In this document: piece by piece, positions 46,998 to 56,095 of the stretch
Numbering within the stretch: the first letter of the stretch is position 1
Layout: each line of letters starts with the position of its first letter
Origin: Methylobacillus glycogenes JCM 2850
Lineage (GTDB): Bacteria > Pseudomonadota > Gammaproteobacteria > Burkholderiales > Methylophilaceae
DNA length: 64,000 bases
Reading direction: 5' to 3'
NCBI RefSeq assembly: GCF_000617925.1
Contig: NZ_BAMT01000002.1
Coordinates: 186,001-250,000 of the forward strand
The notes under the pieces: generated by a model
The model's database searches: none
Seen by the model: only the letters and a program-made list of their open reading frames with translations
What the model was told of the DNA's origin: nothing
Position numbers and translations under genes: made by a program

Positions 46998-48290
46998 CTA
47001 AGCGCTACCCTGCAAATGGTTTTGCTGCAGGCGCTCTGCCATCTGCCGTAAGAAATTCATGGCAATGCGTGGCTCACCCAGCAGCAAGGTTTCAATGTTA
47101 GCTGCGCTTACCACCACCACCTTGGCCTCGTTGGAAAGCACAATAGCGTCTGCAACCCGTGGCGTCTGGGTCAGGAAAGCCATTTCACCAAAATAATCCC
47201 CGGGGTTGAGTTCACGCAGTAAATGGCTGCCCAGCATGAGGCGTATGCGGCCTGACACTAAAAAGTACAGGTCATGGCTGGCGTCATTCACCCTGAAGAT
47301 ATGTTCGCCACGTTGATACACTTTGCCATAGCGTTCCATCAGTTCGGCCAGATAGGTCTCCTTATCTGCAGGCATCTGATCAAACAAGCCGCGCAGCAGC
47401 AGTACATCTTTTTTGCGCATAGTTGAGATCAGCACCGTGCCAAACATAAATACAACAAAGGTGTAATACAGCCAGGCAATGGAAATAAACAGATTCTTCA
47501 TGCCGCCAAACACCGCGCCATAAGCCGGGTTGGCAGACAGCACCAGGCTGAAAGCGGGACGCATGGCCAGCCATAACAGCGCGGTGATTAAGGAACCTAT
47601 CAATATATGTGTGAGCCTGACCTTGACGGGGAACGACACCCGGAAGAACAGCGCAATCAATAAAGTGGTCAATCCAACAGAGGTGACAGAGTTAATGTAT
47701 TTTGAGTGCGCGGCATGAGGCTCCAGGACATTTATTACCTTCTCAATCCCCAGGCCCAAGATGGTGAACAGGCAAAACAGTAACAGGATACCCACTACCC
47801 CGAGGATGTCCTTCACCTGGCGGCGCATGAAAGACGGCGCTTCCATTACGCTGGCAATGGTGTAGAAGGCCGAACGCAATGCACCTGCGAGGGGAATCGC
47901 AATCCAGAACATGGCAATGGTACCAAACAAGCCCCAGGCGGCTTTGTGCTGCGAGGCATTGTAAACCTCCACCATGATGCGATTGCTGAGCTTGGGCACC
48001 AGATTGCTGACCAGAATCGCCAGCTTGACGATGGCATAGTTGGATGAGACCACCAGGTGGCTCAGCACAAAGAACATCAGCAGGATAAGAGGAATCAGCG
48101 CAAACATCGCATAGAACGACAGCGAGGCTGATAAACCGAAGCCATTGTGCAGCTGGAAGCTATTTAAGGTTTCACGCAGCACAAAGAAGGGCGTGCTGTA
48201 GCGCTGCCTTGCATACACCCGCCTGGGCTTGCTGATGGCAGGGTGATCAGCAAGGGGCTTGCCCCTGAATAGATTGAAACCCAAATTCAA
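46998..48290 (-). CDS. YihY/BrkB-family membrane protein with C-terminal cyclic-nucleotide-binding domain
   Basis: A 430-residue two-domain protein. Residues ~30-290 are the YihY/BrkB domain with six transmembrane helices (LSASLSFYAMFALIPLILLMFFVL, AAWGLFGTIAMFWIAIPLAGAL, GVVGILLLFCLFTILGLG and others). Residues ~325-425 are a cNMP-binding-like domain (YQRGEHIFRVNDASHDLYFLVSGRIRLML, LRELNPGDYFGEMAFLTQTPRVADAIVLSNEAKVVVV). The PGDYFGEMAFLTQTPRVADAI block has the phosphate-binding-cassette form (FGEMAF...PRxA) needed for ligand binding. Function of YihY proteins is unknown; this fusion would make it ligand-gated. Confidence 0.88.
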   Translation of the reverse strand: MNLGFNLFRGKPLADHPAISKPRRVYARQRYSTPFFVLRETLNSFQLHNGFGLSASLSFYAMFALIPLILLMFFVLSHLVVSSNYAIVKLAILVSNLVPKLSNRIMVEVYNASQHKAAWGLFGTIAMFWIAIPLAGALRSAFYTIASVMEAPSFMRRQVKDILGVVGILLLFCLFTILGLGIEKVINVLEPHAAHSKYINSVTSVGLTTLLIALFFRVSFPVKVRLTHILIGSLITALLWLAMRPAFSLVLSANPAYGAVFGGMKNLFISIAWLYYTFVVFMFGTVLISTMRKKDVLLLRGLFDQMPADKETYLAELMERYGKVYQRGEHIFRVNDASHDLYFLVSGRIRLMLGSHLLRELNPGDYFGEMAFLTQTPRVADAIVLSNEAKVVVVSAANIETLLLGEPRIAMNFLRQMAERLQQNHLQGSA

Positions 48291-48304
48291 GCCCTCCTGC
48301 GGCT

Positions 48305-49261
48305 TTATGCTGTGATGGGCGATTGTCGCTTAAATTTCTCAGTTGCAGCAACCAAGGCCGCAACAGTGCCCGCTTCCATGCCTGAGTGCCCAGCATCCGC
48401 AATCATATGTAACTCAGCATGAGGCATGGCGGCTGCCAGTTGGTAGGCGGTAATCGGTGGGCACACCATATCGTAACGGCCCTGAACAATGACAGTGGGG
48501 ATATGGGCCAGGGTTTTGGCTTTTTGCAGAAAATCGAGATCAGCAACAAAACACTGATTTTGAATATAGTGAATTTGTACGCGTGCTCTAGATAATTCCA
48601 GTGGGCCATTGGCTGGCTGGGTGCCAGGGGCGCCAGGCAGCAAAGTCATAATGCTGGATTCAAAGGCGTTCCAATGAATGGCGGCAGCTTCATTGATGCT
48701 GCTATCGCTGGAAAACACGCGTCTGGCAAACGCCAGCAAAGGTTCGCTCTGCTCTTCAGCGGGAAGGTAGTTGACCAGGGTTGCCCATTGCTCGGGGAAG
48801 AACAGTTCAATGTCACTCAGGAACCAGTTCAATTCCAATTTACGGCTTAAGAAGATGCCGCGCAGGATAAGCCCGGTCACCACTTGCGGGTGAGCCAGTG
48901 CGTAGCTCAGTGCCAGAGTGCTACCCCAGGAGCCGCCAAATACCAGCCAACGCTCAATGCCGAGGTGATGGCGCAGTTTTTCCAGGTCTGCCACCAAGTC
49001 TTGTGTTGTGTTTTCACGGATTTCGCCTTGCGGCTGGCTTCTACCGCAGCCGCGTTGATCTAGAAGAATGATGCGGTAATGCGCGGGATCAAAAAAGCGA
49101 CGCTGACCGGGATTACAGCCGCTACCAGGGCCGCCATGCAGGAAAACAACAGGCTCACCATCAGGATTGCCGGATTGCTCAAAATAGATGCTGTGCAGTG
49201 CAGAGACCGGCAGCAGATCATCCATATAAGGCTTGATATCAGGGAATAAGGTAGCGGTCAT
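48305..49261 (-). CDS. pip: Proline iminopeptidase
   Basis: A 318-residue alpha/beta-hydrolase of peptidase family S33. Visible are the oxyanion-hole HGGPGSGCNPGQRRFFDP motif, ILLDQRGCGRSQP, nucleophile elbow VFGGSWGSTLALSYALAHP and a C-terminal His (IADAGHSGMEAG) with Asp in VQGRYDMVCPP. It removes N-terminal proline from peptides in the cytoplasm. Leftward, 14 bases before the YihY fusion gene, possibly cotranscribed. Confidence 0.93.
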   Translation of the reverse strand: MTATLFPDIKPYMDDLLPVSALHSIYFEQSGNPDGEPVVFLHGGPGSGCNPGQRRFFDPAHYRIILLDQRGCGRSQPQGEIRENTTQDLVADLEKLRHHLGIERWLVFGGSWGSTLALSYALAHPQVVTGLILRGIFLSRKLELNWFLSDIELFFPEQWATLVNYLPAEEQSEPLLAFARRVFSSDSSINEAAAIHWNAFESSIMTLLPGAPGTQPANGPLELSRARVQIHYIQNQCFVADLDFLQKAKTLAHIPTVIVQGRYDMVCPPITAYQLAAAMPHAELHMIADAGHSGMEAGTVAALVAATEKFKRQSPITA

Positions 49262-49366
49262 GAGAATTCGATCCTGGTTTCGGGAAGTTCTTGTAGGGTG
49301 ACTGGGAATTTATCTCACCAAAAAAGGGAGTTATTTAATTGTAAGTGAAATGTAACTAGAGTATTG

Positions 49367-49378
49367 CAAAACGTTTTG
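49367..49378. promoter_or_regulatory. Palindrome CAAAACGTTTTG upstream of xoxF
   Basis: A perfect 12-base palindrome centred on CG, in the 270-base region between the divergent pip and xoxF genes, ~155 bases before the xoxF start. The CG-centred AACGTT form resembles operators of LacI-family proteins. It is a candidate site for control of the methanol dehydrogenase genes. Confidence 0.5.
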
Positions 49379-49531
49379 TTGTGAACTAAGATGCAGTCTA
49401 CTCGCTTCCACAGTGAGTAAGAGGCAAAGTTCCGGATAACTGCAAGAGCCTGTAATTATAAATGGGTGGCGGTAAATGAGGGGCTTGGTCTTGTTAAACC
49501 CTTAGTAGTATCACTATGGAGATTTATAAAA

Positions 49532-51407
49532 ATGGAGATGAGCAAAGTCAAGTTGGCTCTTGGCGTCGCATTCGGCATGACCATGGCACTGCCTATGGTT
49601 GCTTCTGCTGCTGCTGACCAAGAAGCTGCATTGAAGGATTCCAACAACTGGGTACACCCACGCGGCCAGCATAACAACCAAGGCTACAGCGCGCTGAACC
49701 AGATCAACAAGGGCAATGTTAAGAACGTTAAGGCTGCTTGGCAGTTCGCAACTGGTGTTAACCGCGGTCACGAAGGTTCCCCAGTTGTAGTTGGTAACAT
49801 TCTGTACGTTCACACTGCTTTCCCTAACAACGTTTACGCTCTGGACCTGAACGACAATCAAAAGATTGTTTGGGCTTACTTCCCTAAGCAAGATCCATCC
49901 GTACAAGCTGTTCTCTGCTGCGATAACGTAAGCCGCGGTCTGGGTTATGGCGATGGCAAGATCTTCCTGCAACAGAACGACGGCGTTTTGGTCGCTCTTG
50001 ATGCGAAGACTGGTGCTAAGGTTTGGGACGTTAAGGTTAACGATCCTAAGGTTGGCGCTACCAACACCAACGCTCCTCACGTAATCAAGGACAAGGTTCT
50101 GACTGGTTGCTCCGGTGCTGAATTCGGTGTTCGCTGCTTCCTGGCTGCGTTCAACCTGAAGGACGGCTCCCTGGCATGGAAGGCATACAGCACAGGTCCT
50201 GACTCCGAAGTTCTGATCGGCGCTGATTTCAACAAAGAAAACCCACACTACAGCTCCCTGTCTGTTTACGAAGACGTAAACGGCGGTAACAAAGAAGGCG
50301 GTTCCTTCAAGCTCTGCCTAAGGAAAAGCTGAAGTTCCCTGAAAAGGATCTGGGTGTTAAGACATGGCTGAAGCCACAAGCTGTTAAAGACGGCTGGCAA
50401 CACGGCGGTGGCTCCACCTGGGGTTGGTGGCCATATGACCAGAAGAGCAACCTGGTCTACTACGGCACTGGTAACCCATCCGTTTGGAACCCAGATGTAC
50501 GTCCTGGCGACAACAAGTGTCCATGACCATCTTCGCCCGTGACCTGGACACTGGTATCGCCAAGTGGGGTTATCAAATGACTCCTCACGATGAGTGGGAT
50601 TATGACGGCATTAACGAAGTGATTCTGTTCGACAAGGGTGGCAAGACATACGCTTGGCACCATGACCGTAACGGTTTCGCTTACACCTTCGACGCAGCTA
50701 ACGGTTCCATCATTGCTGCACAAAAGGTACACCCCTTCGTCAACTGGGCAACTGGTATTGACTTGAAGAGCGGCGTTCCTCAGAAGGATGGCAAGTACTC
50801 GACTCACCAAGACTACAACGCCAAGGGTATCTGCCCTGCAGCGCTGGGTACCAAGGATCAGCAGCCTGCTGCTTACTCCCCACGTACTGGTCTGATCTAC
50901 TCCCCACTGAACCACGTGTGCATGACATACGAGCCAGTTGAGTCCAAGTACATTGCTGGTCAACCATGGGTTGGCGCTACTCTGACCATGTTTGCTGGTC
51001 CTGACGGTGTAATGGGTGGCTTCGCTGCTTATGACCCAATGACCAACAAGAGCAAGTGGTACAACAAGGAGAAGTTCTCCGCTTGGGGGGGTGTTCTGAC
51101 TACTGCTTCTGATCTGGTGTTCTACGGCACTCTGGACCGTTGGTTCAAGGCTGTTGACGCTCAATCCGGTAAGGAACTCTGGAAGTTCCAAGTTGGTTCC
51201 GGTGTGATTGGTAATGCATTCACATACAGCCACAAGGGTAAGCAATACGTTGGCGTACTGTCCGGTATCGGCGGTTGGGCTGGCGTTGCGATGAACCTGG
51301 GTCTGGAAAACTCCACTGACGCGCTTGGCGCTGCTGGTGGTTACAAAGAACTGACCAAGTACAACGCTGCTCCTGGCGGCGGTGCACTGAACGTGTTCAG
51401 CCTGTAA
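49532..51407 (+). CDS. xoxF: Lanthanide-dependent methanol dehydrogenase XoxF (two frameshifts)
   Basis: The repaired ~625-residue PQQ enzyme oxidises methanol in the periplasm. ATG 49532 follows GGAG by 10 bases; signal peptide [19 protein letters not shown]. Family hallmarks: vicinal cysteines CC (about 129-130), Glu ~197 in [11 protein letters not shown], Asn ~315 in GTGNPSVWN, and DEWDYDG with catalytic Asp ~357 and the extra Asp ~359 that marks lanthanide-binding XoxF instead of calcium-type MxaF (DYA). Breaks near 50311 and 50519 are each one lost G (AAGGCT, TGGTCC). Highly biased codons; xoxJ and xoxG follow. Confidence 0.94.
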
Positions 51408-51459
51408 TCGACTGATTTAATGCAGAAGATTCAGAACTGACCATAGGTTAGTTGCTCTC

Positions 51460-51491
51460 AAGCACCCCGCCGTAAGGCGGGGTGCTTTTAT
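51460..51491 (+). terminator. Terminator/attenuator between xoxF and xoxJ
   Basis: Perfect 12-base GC-rich stem (51460-51471 and 51476-51487) with a GTAA tetraloop and TTTTAT. It should limit read-through, making XoxF far more abundant than XoxJ and XoxG. Confidence 0.88.
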
Positions 51492-51543
51492 CTTTGGTAG
51501 GCAAACAGTAATGCGATTGTTTATCAATGAGGAAGGAATGGTA

Positions 51544-52458
51544 ATGCTTAAGACACTGAAAAAGATTTCACTCGTAGTAGCCCTAGCTGGTGTAAGTCAT
51601 TTGGCCATGGCTGGTGCCGCAAATACGCTGGATGTAGATGGTGATGTTGGACGTGGTGGTTTACCTGTTCGGGAAGATAACCCGGATGAACTTAAAGTCT
51701 GTGCAGATTACGATAACTTGCCCTATTCGAATGGCAAGCAAGAAGGTTTTGAAAATAAAATCGCCGAATTGATCGCCAAAGATCTCGGCAAGACCCTGTC
51801 CTACCAGTTCTGGTACGACCGTATGGGTTTCATCAGGAACACTTTGAATGCACGTCGATGTGACGTCATTATTGGGACTGTGGCAGGCAACGACATGATG
51901 GCGACCTCCAAGCCCTATTACCGCTCTGGTTATGTATTCGTTTACCGCAAGGATAGCGGTTATAACATCACTGATTGGGATTCCCCTGACCTGCGCAAGG
52001 GTATCATCGGTGTAGTCGGTCAAACCCCGCCTTCACGCCCCTTGAATGACAAGGGCCTGCTGGGCAATTCGCGCCCGTATCGCATTCAGCGCGATCTCAA
52101 CCTGCCACCTAGCTTTGTGATTGATGATCTGGTCAAGGGTGATATTGATGTAGCTATCCTTTGGGGCCCAATTGCAGGTTACTATGCCAAGCATGCCAGC
52201 ATCCCTCTGGTAGTGGTGCCTGCGCCAGAGTATGAAAAGGAAAATATTCACGGCAAGGAATACTGGAATATTTCCTTGGGTGTACGCAAGCGTGATAAAG
52301 AACGTCTCGCCATGCTGCAAGAAGTGCTGGACCGTAGGAAAGATGACATCCTCAAGATTCTCGATGAATACGGTATCCCGCATGTACCTGTGGTTGAAGG
52401 TGATAGCGTAGAGAAAAAGAGAGAGAAAAAGGGCGATGTGATTCCTAAGTTTGAATAG
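51544..52458 (+). CDS. xoxJ: XoxJ, periplasmic solute-binding-like partner of XoxF
   Basis: A 304-residue protein from ATG 51544 (MLKTLKKISLVVALAGVSHLAMA), preceded by GAGGAAGG; upstream ATGs at 51511 and 51538 are less well placed. The mature part has the bacterial solute-binding fold of the MxaJ/XoxJ family: ELKVCADYDNLPYSNGKQEGFENKIAELIAKDLGKTL, RRCDVIIGTVAGNDMMATSKPYYRSGYVFVYRKD and GDIDVAILWGPIAGYYAK. MxaJ/XoxJ are needed for methanol dehydrogenase activity and may help mature the enzyme. The C-terminal tail is highly charged. Confidence 0.9.
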   Translation: MLKTLKKISLVVALAGVSHLAMAGAANTLDVDGDVGRGGLPVREDNPDELKVCADYDNLPYSNGKQEGFENKIAELIAKDLGKTLSYQFWYDRMGFIRNTLNARRCDVIIGTVAGNDMMATSKPYYRSGYVFVYRKDSGYNITDWDSPDLRKGIIGVVGQTPPSRPLNDKGLLGNSRPYRIQRDLNLPPSFVIDDLVKGDIDVAILWGPIAGYYAKHASIPLVVVPAPEYEKENIHGKEYWNISLGVRKRDKERLAMLQEVLDRRKDDILKILDEYGIPHVPVVEGDSVEKKREKKGDVIPKFE

Positions 52459-52575
52459 GAATTTTTCATGAACCGGGTCAACGGCCCGGTGTCTTAACCG
52501 TTAATTGAAATGCAGGCTGGTGCATTTGCAATTGAATCAGTCGAAGTTAAATGTTTATAAAAGCAAGGAGAAAGT

Positions 52576-53103
52576 ATGTTGAATCATGGAGTGATAAAAG
52601 CAACCTTGGCGGCCTCAGTTCTGGCCCTGGCTGGTTTGGCAATGTCTCAAGCCAACGCAGCCTGCAATCTGGTATCGACTAAGGACAACAGTCCTTTGAA
52701 GATCACGGTTGCTGATGATGACACCCCAGAAGCCAAGCAATTCCTGGCTACTTGTGTAAACCCTTACACAAAGCTGTACGCCACTGACCCAGCCAAGGCT
52801 AAGCAAGGTAAGGCCAAGTTCGGTCTGTATTCCTGCACCACCTGCCACGGCCCTAACGGTGATGGTCAAGTTGCTGTGCCTATTACCGATGACCGTTGGC
52901 AATATGCTAAGCACATCACCGACAAGGGTATGTTCGAAACCATCGCTGGTGGTTCCAACGGCGGTATGGCTACTTGGCACAAGCAAGTATCTGGTAACCC
53001 AGATCTGGTTTCCACCGACGAAATCCTGAAGATCATTGGCTTCCTGCGTAGCCAATACAAGGGCGGCGGTGACAAGCCATGGTTGGATGAAAAGCCACAA
53101 TAA
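52576..53103 (+). CDS. xoxG: Cytochrome c XoxG (cytochrome cL-like)
   Basis: A 175-residue periplasmic cytochrome with signal peptide ATLAASVLALAGLAMSQANA and a single haem site CTTCH (in FGLYSCTTCHGPNGDGQ, residues ~92-96). A candidate axial methionine is in SNGGMATWHKQV. XoxG-type proteins accept electrons from XoxF. It starts after AAGGAGAAAGT and ends before a strong terminator, closing the xoxFJG unit. The codon bias is as strong as that of xoxF. Confidence 0.92.
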   Translation: MLNHGVIKATLAASVLALAGLAMSQANAACNLVSTKDNSPLKITVADDDTPEAKQFLATCVNPYTKLYATDPAKAKQGKAKFGLYSCTTCHGPNGDGQVAVPITDDRWQYAKHITDKGMFETIAGGSNGGMATWHKQVSGNPDLVSTDEILKIIGFLRSQYKGGGDKPWLDEKPQ

Positions 53104-53180
53104 GTTAGCAGCTCTGGGAGCTTATGGCAGGAGTTTGCAGCACTAGTTGCCTGCATCACTGTTAATCCCTTGTTGCAAAG

Positions 53181-53211
53181 ACGGCCATTGTTTTTCAATG
53201 GCCGTTTTTTT
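53181..53211 (+). terminator. Rho-independent terminator after xoxG
   Basis: Stem ACGGCCATTG/CAATGGCCGT with a T5 loop and a following T-tract of seven. Confidence 0.93.
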
Positions 53212-53364
53212 ATGCGCGTCAGCGTGGCTTTAGGGGTAAAATCAGGCAAGTGGTTTTAGCGCAAATCGTCTATTCACGCCAATCTACAAAGACTAAGGTC
53301 TTGGCGAGACATAGAGTTTGATGGCTGTACTGATTTATTTTGTTTAGTCCTGGAAAGTGAAGTT

Positions 53365-54701
53365 ATGCAATTGGAAACGCAAAACAATTCAGATTTGCAT
53401 CATGTGGTGATTGTCGGGGGCGGTGCAGGTGGTCTGGAACTGGCTACCCGGCTCGGCGATAGTCTGGGGCGTCAGAAAAAAGCACATATCACCTTAATTG
53501 ACCGTACCAGAACCCACGTCTGGAAGCCTTTGCTGCATGAAATTGCGGCAGGCAGCATGAATCCTGACAAGCATGAGCTGGAGTATATTGCCCAGGCTCA
53601 TTGGCATCACTTCCATTTCCGCCTGGGCAGTATGGATGGCCTGGACAGGGGCAAGAAGGAAGTTTATGTCGCTCCCTACCATGATGAAGATGGTGTGGAG
53701 GTTATCCCCAGGCGTACATTCAAATACGATACCTTGATTATTGCCGTGGGTAGTACCACCAATGATTTCGGTATTGCTGGTGCGCGTGAACATTCAATTG
53801 CGCTGGATACCCAAGGCCAGGCTGAGCGCTTCCACAAGCGCCTGCATAACGCCTTGATTCGTGCCCAGACCCAGGCTGAGCCTATCCAGGCTGGGCAGCT
53901 GGAAGTGGTGATTGTGGGTGCTGGCGCTACGGGTGTTGAATTGGCTGCTGAGTTACACAACACCACTCGTGAAGTTGCCGCCTATGGTCTGGACAAGATT
54001 GACCCTGACAAAGACATCAAGATCTCGTTGATTGAAGCCAGTGATCGCGTGCTGCCAGCTTTGCCTGCCAAGCTATCGATGGCTGTCGATGTAGAGCTGC
54101 GCAAGCTGCGCGTGCACGTCTATGCTGGTGAGCGTGTAACTGAGGTTACGGGCAAGGGTGTGTATACGCATAGCGGCCGCTTTATTCCTTCTGCGTTGGT
54201 GGTGTGGGCGGCTGGTATCAAGGCGCCTGATTTCCTGCGTGGCCTTGATGGGCTGGAAGTGAATCGCATCAATCAGCTGGTGGTGAAGCGTACTTTGCAA
54301 ACCAGCCTGGACGAAAATGTCTTCGCCTTTGGTGATTGTGCTGCTTGCCCATGGCCTGGTCATGATGAAAACGTGCCGCCGCGTGCACAGTCTGCGCACC
54401 AACAGGCATCCATGCTGGTGAAGACGGTCAAAGCGCGCGTGGCAGGCAAGGATAAGCTGCCAGAATATGTGTACCGCGATTACGGCTCTCTGGTGAATCT
54501 GGGCCGCTACTCCACGGTAGGCAGCCTGATGGGCTCACTTGCAGGCGGTAGCATGTACATTGAGGCTTGTTTGCACGCCTGATGTATCAATCGCTATATC
54601 AGATGCATTTGATGGCGCTACATGGCTTCTTTGCGGTGATGCTGCAGATATTGGCACGCATGATCACGCGTAGAACAGAAGCCAGGGTTAAGTTGCACTA
54701 A
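53365..54701 (+). CDS. ndh: Type-II NADH dehydrogenase (frameshifted near 54573)
   Basis: The repaired ~445-residue flavoprotein oxidises NADH and reduces quinone without pumping protons. It has two dinucleotide-binding folds: VVIVGGGAGGLELATRLGD (FAD) and LEVVIVGAGATGVELAAELH (NADH), plus FAFGDCAACPWPG near the FAD. After MYIEACL a lost G (TTGGCACGC) near 54573 breaks the frame; restored it reads LARLMYQSLYQMHLMALHGFFAVMLQILARMITRR, the amphipathic membrane tail of NDH-2, to the stop at 54701. It lies downstream of xoxG but behind its terminator. Confidence 0.92.
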
Positions 54702-54730
54702 ATACCCAGCGGCTTATGGCACACTAAGAA

Positions 54731-54756
54731 AAAACCCGGGATATCCCGGGTTTTTT
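54731..54756. terminator. Bidirectional terminator between ndh and lplT
   Basis: AAAACCCGGG and CCCGGGTTTT around ATAT, with A- and T-tracts on both sides. It serves both convergent genes. Confidence 0.92.
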
Positions 54757-54839
54757 ATTGTATAAGCCTGCCGTAAAGCACAGGCCTGGCAAATGAGTGC
54801 GTAGTTAGTGGCGCTGAGCTTGCAGTGCGCTGATGATAA

Positions 54840-56006
54840 TCAGGCCTTGATCTGCGCTTGATACAGCTTATAAATGCCCGCCATGCTCAGGCTGACAAAC
54901 AGGCCAAAGGCGATGATGATGAGGTCAATATGAATCTCAGCCTTGAGCATCAAGGTATACAGGCTAATCAGTGCAGCAATGCCCAGGTTCTCATTGAAGT
55001 TTTGTACCGCAATCGAATGGCCAGCGCCAATTAAATGATGGCCTCGGTGCTGTAGCAAAGCATTGAGAGGCACAACCAAATAGCCACTCAGCGCACCTAT
55101 GAACAGCAGCAGTATGCAAGCCACTATCCAATTGGTGATAAAGATCATGCTGATCACCAAGATGCCGACCACTATGCCTACAGGTAATACCTTCACCGAG
55201 TTTTCCAGCTTGATCATCTTGGCGGCGACGATGGAGCCTATGGCGATGCCTATGGCCACTACCACCATCATATAAGTGGATTGCTCCGGGGTGAAATTCA
55301 AGGCAAAAGCCGCCCAGGCCAGCACGACAAACCGCAGCGTAGCAGCTACCCCCCAGAACAAGGTTGTCACTGCCAGCGATACCTGCCCTTGGGTGTCCTT
55401 CCACAAAGCTTTGGTGGCAAGCCAGAAGTCTTTGATGAGGAATATCGGGTTCTTCTTAGATAGCTTGTGGTCTATAGGCACTTTGGGGATATAAATGTTG
55501 AATATCGCCGCAGAAAGATAAAGCACTGTGATGACTATCATGGCCAGCTGTATATCTTTGCCAGGCAGAATCGCGCCTATGACCGTGCCCAAGACGATGG
55601 CCATGACGGTGGAGCCTTCCATCCAGCCATTGGCTTTCACCAGCATTTCGGGCGGTAGATATTCAGTCAGGATGCCATATTTGGCTGGGGAATAAGCGGC
55701 AGCGCCAATACCGACAATGCCGTAAGCAAATAAAGGTGGCATGCCAAAGATCATGGAGGTGCTGCCAATGAACTTGATGGCATTGGAAACAAACATGACC
55801 CTGCCCTTGGGGAAGGCGTCGGCAAACGAGCCGACAAAGGGGGCCAGAATGATGTAGGAGATAACAAAGAACCACTGCAGCAGCGGGTCATGCCAGCTGG
55901 GTGCTTCCATGTCCCGTAATAAGGCAATCGCGGTAAATAGCAATGCGTTATCCGCTAGCGCAGAAAGGAACTGCGCTAGCAAAATGATATAAAAACCCGG
56001 ATTCAT
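54840..56006 (-). CDS. lplT: Lysophospholipid transporter LplT
   Basis: A 388-residue major-facilitator protein with about eleven to twelve transmembrane segments, starting MNPGFYIILLAQFLSALADNALLFTAIALL, with ADAFPKGRVMFVSNAIKFIG and AYSPAKYGILTEYLPPEMLVKANGWMEGSTVMAIVLG, specific features of LplT. It flips lysophospholipids across the inner membrane for re-acylation. In E. coli it sits beside aas; no acyltransferase is next to it here. Confidence 0.9.
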   Translation of the reverse strand: MNPGFYIILLAQFLSALADNALLFTAIALLRDMEAPSWHDPLLQWFFVISYIILAPFVGSFADAFPKGRVMFVSNAIKFIGSTSMIFGMPPLFAYGIVGIGAAAYSPAKYGILTEYLPPEMLVKANGWMEGSTVMAIVLGTVIGAILPGKDIQLAMIVITVLYLSAAIFNIYIPKVPIDHKLSKKNPIFLIKDFWLATKALWKDTQGQVSLAVTTLFWGVAATLRFVVLAWAAFALNFTPEQSTYMMVVVAIGIAIGSIVAAKMIKLENSVKVLPVGIVVGILVISMIFITNWIVACILLLFIGALSGYLVVPLNALLQHRGHHLIGAGHSIAVQNFNENLGIAALISLYTLMLKAEIHIDLIIIAFGLFVSLSMAGIYKLYQAQIKA

Positions 56007-56095
56007 CGCTGTATTATCGCACCTTATAGAGCGGGTGCCTTGATCCTGTCATAATTACTGGCCGCGCCAGATTGCGTCATTGTATTGATGGTTTA

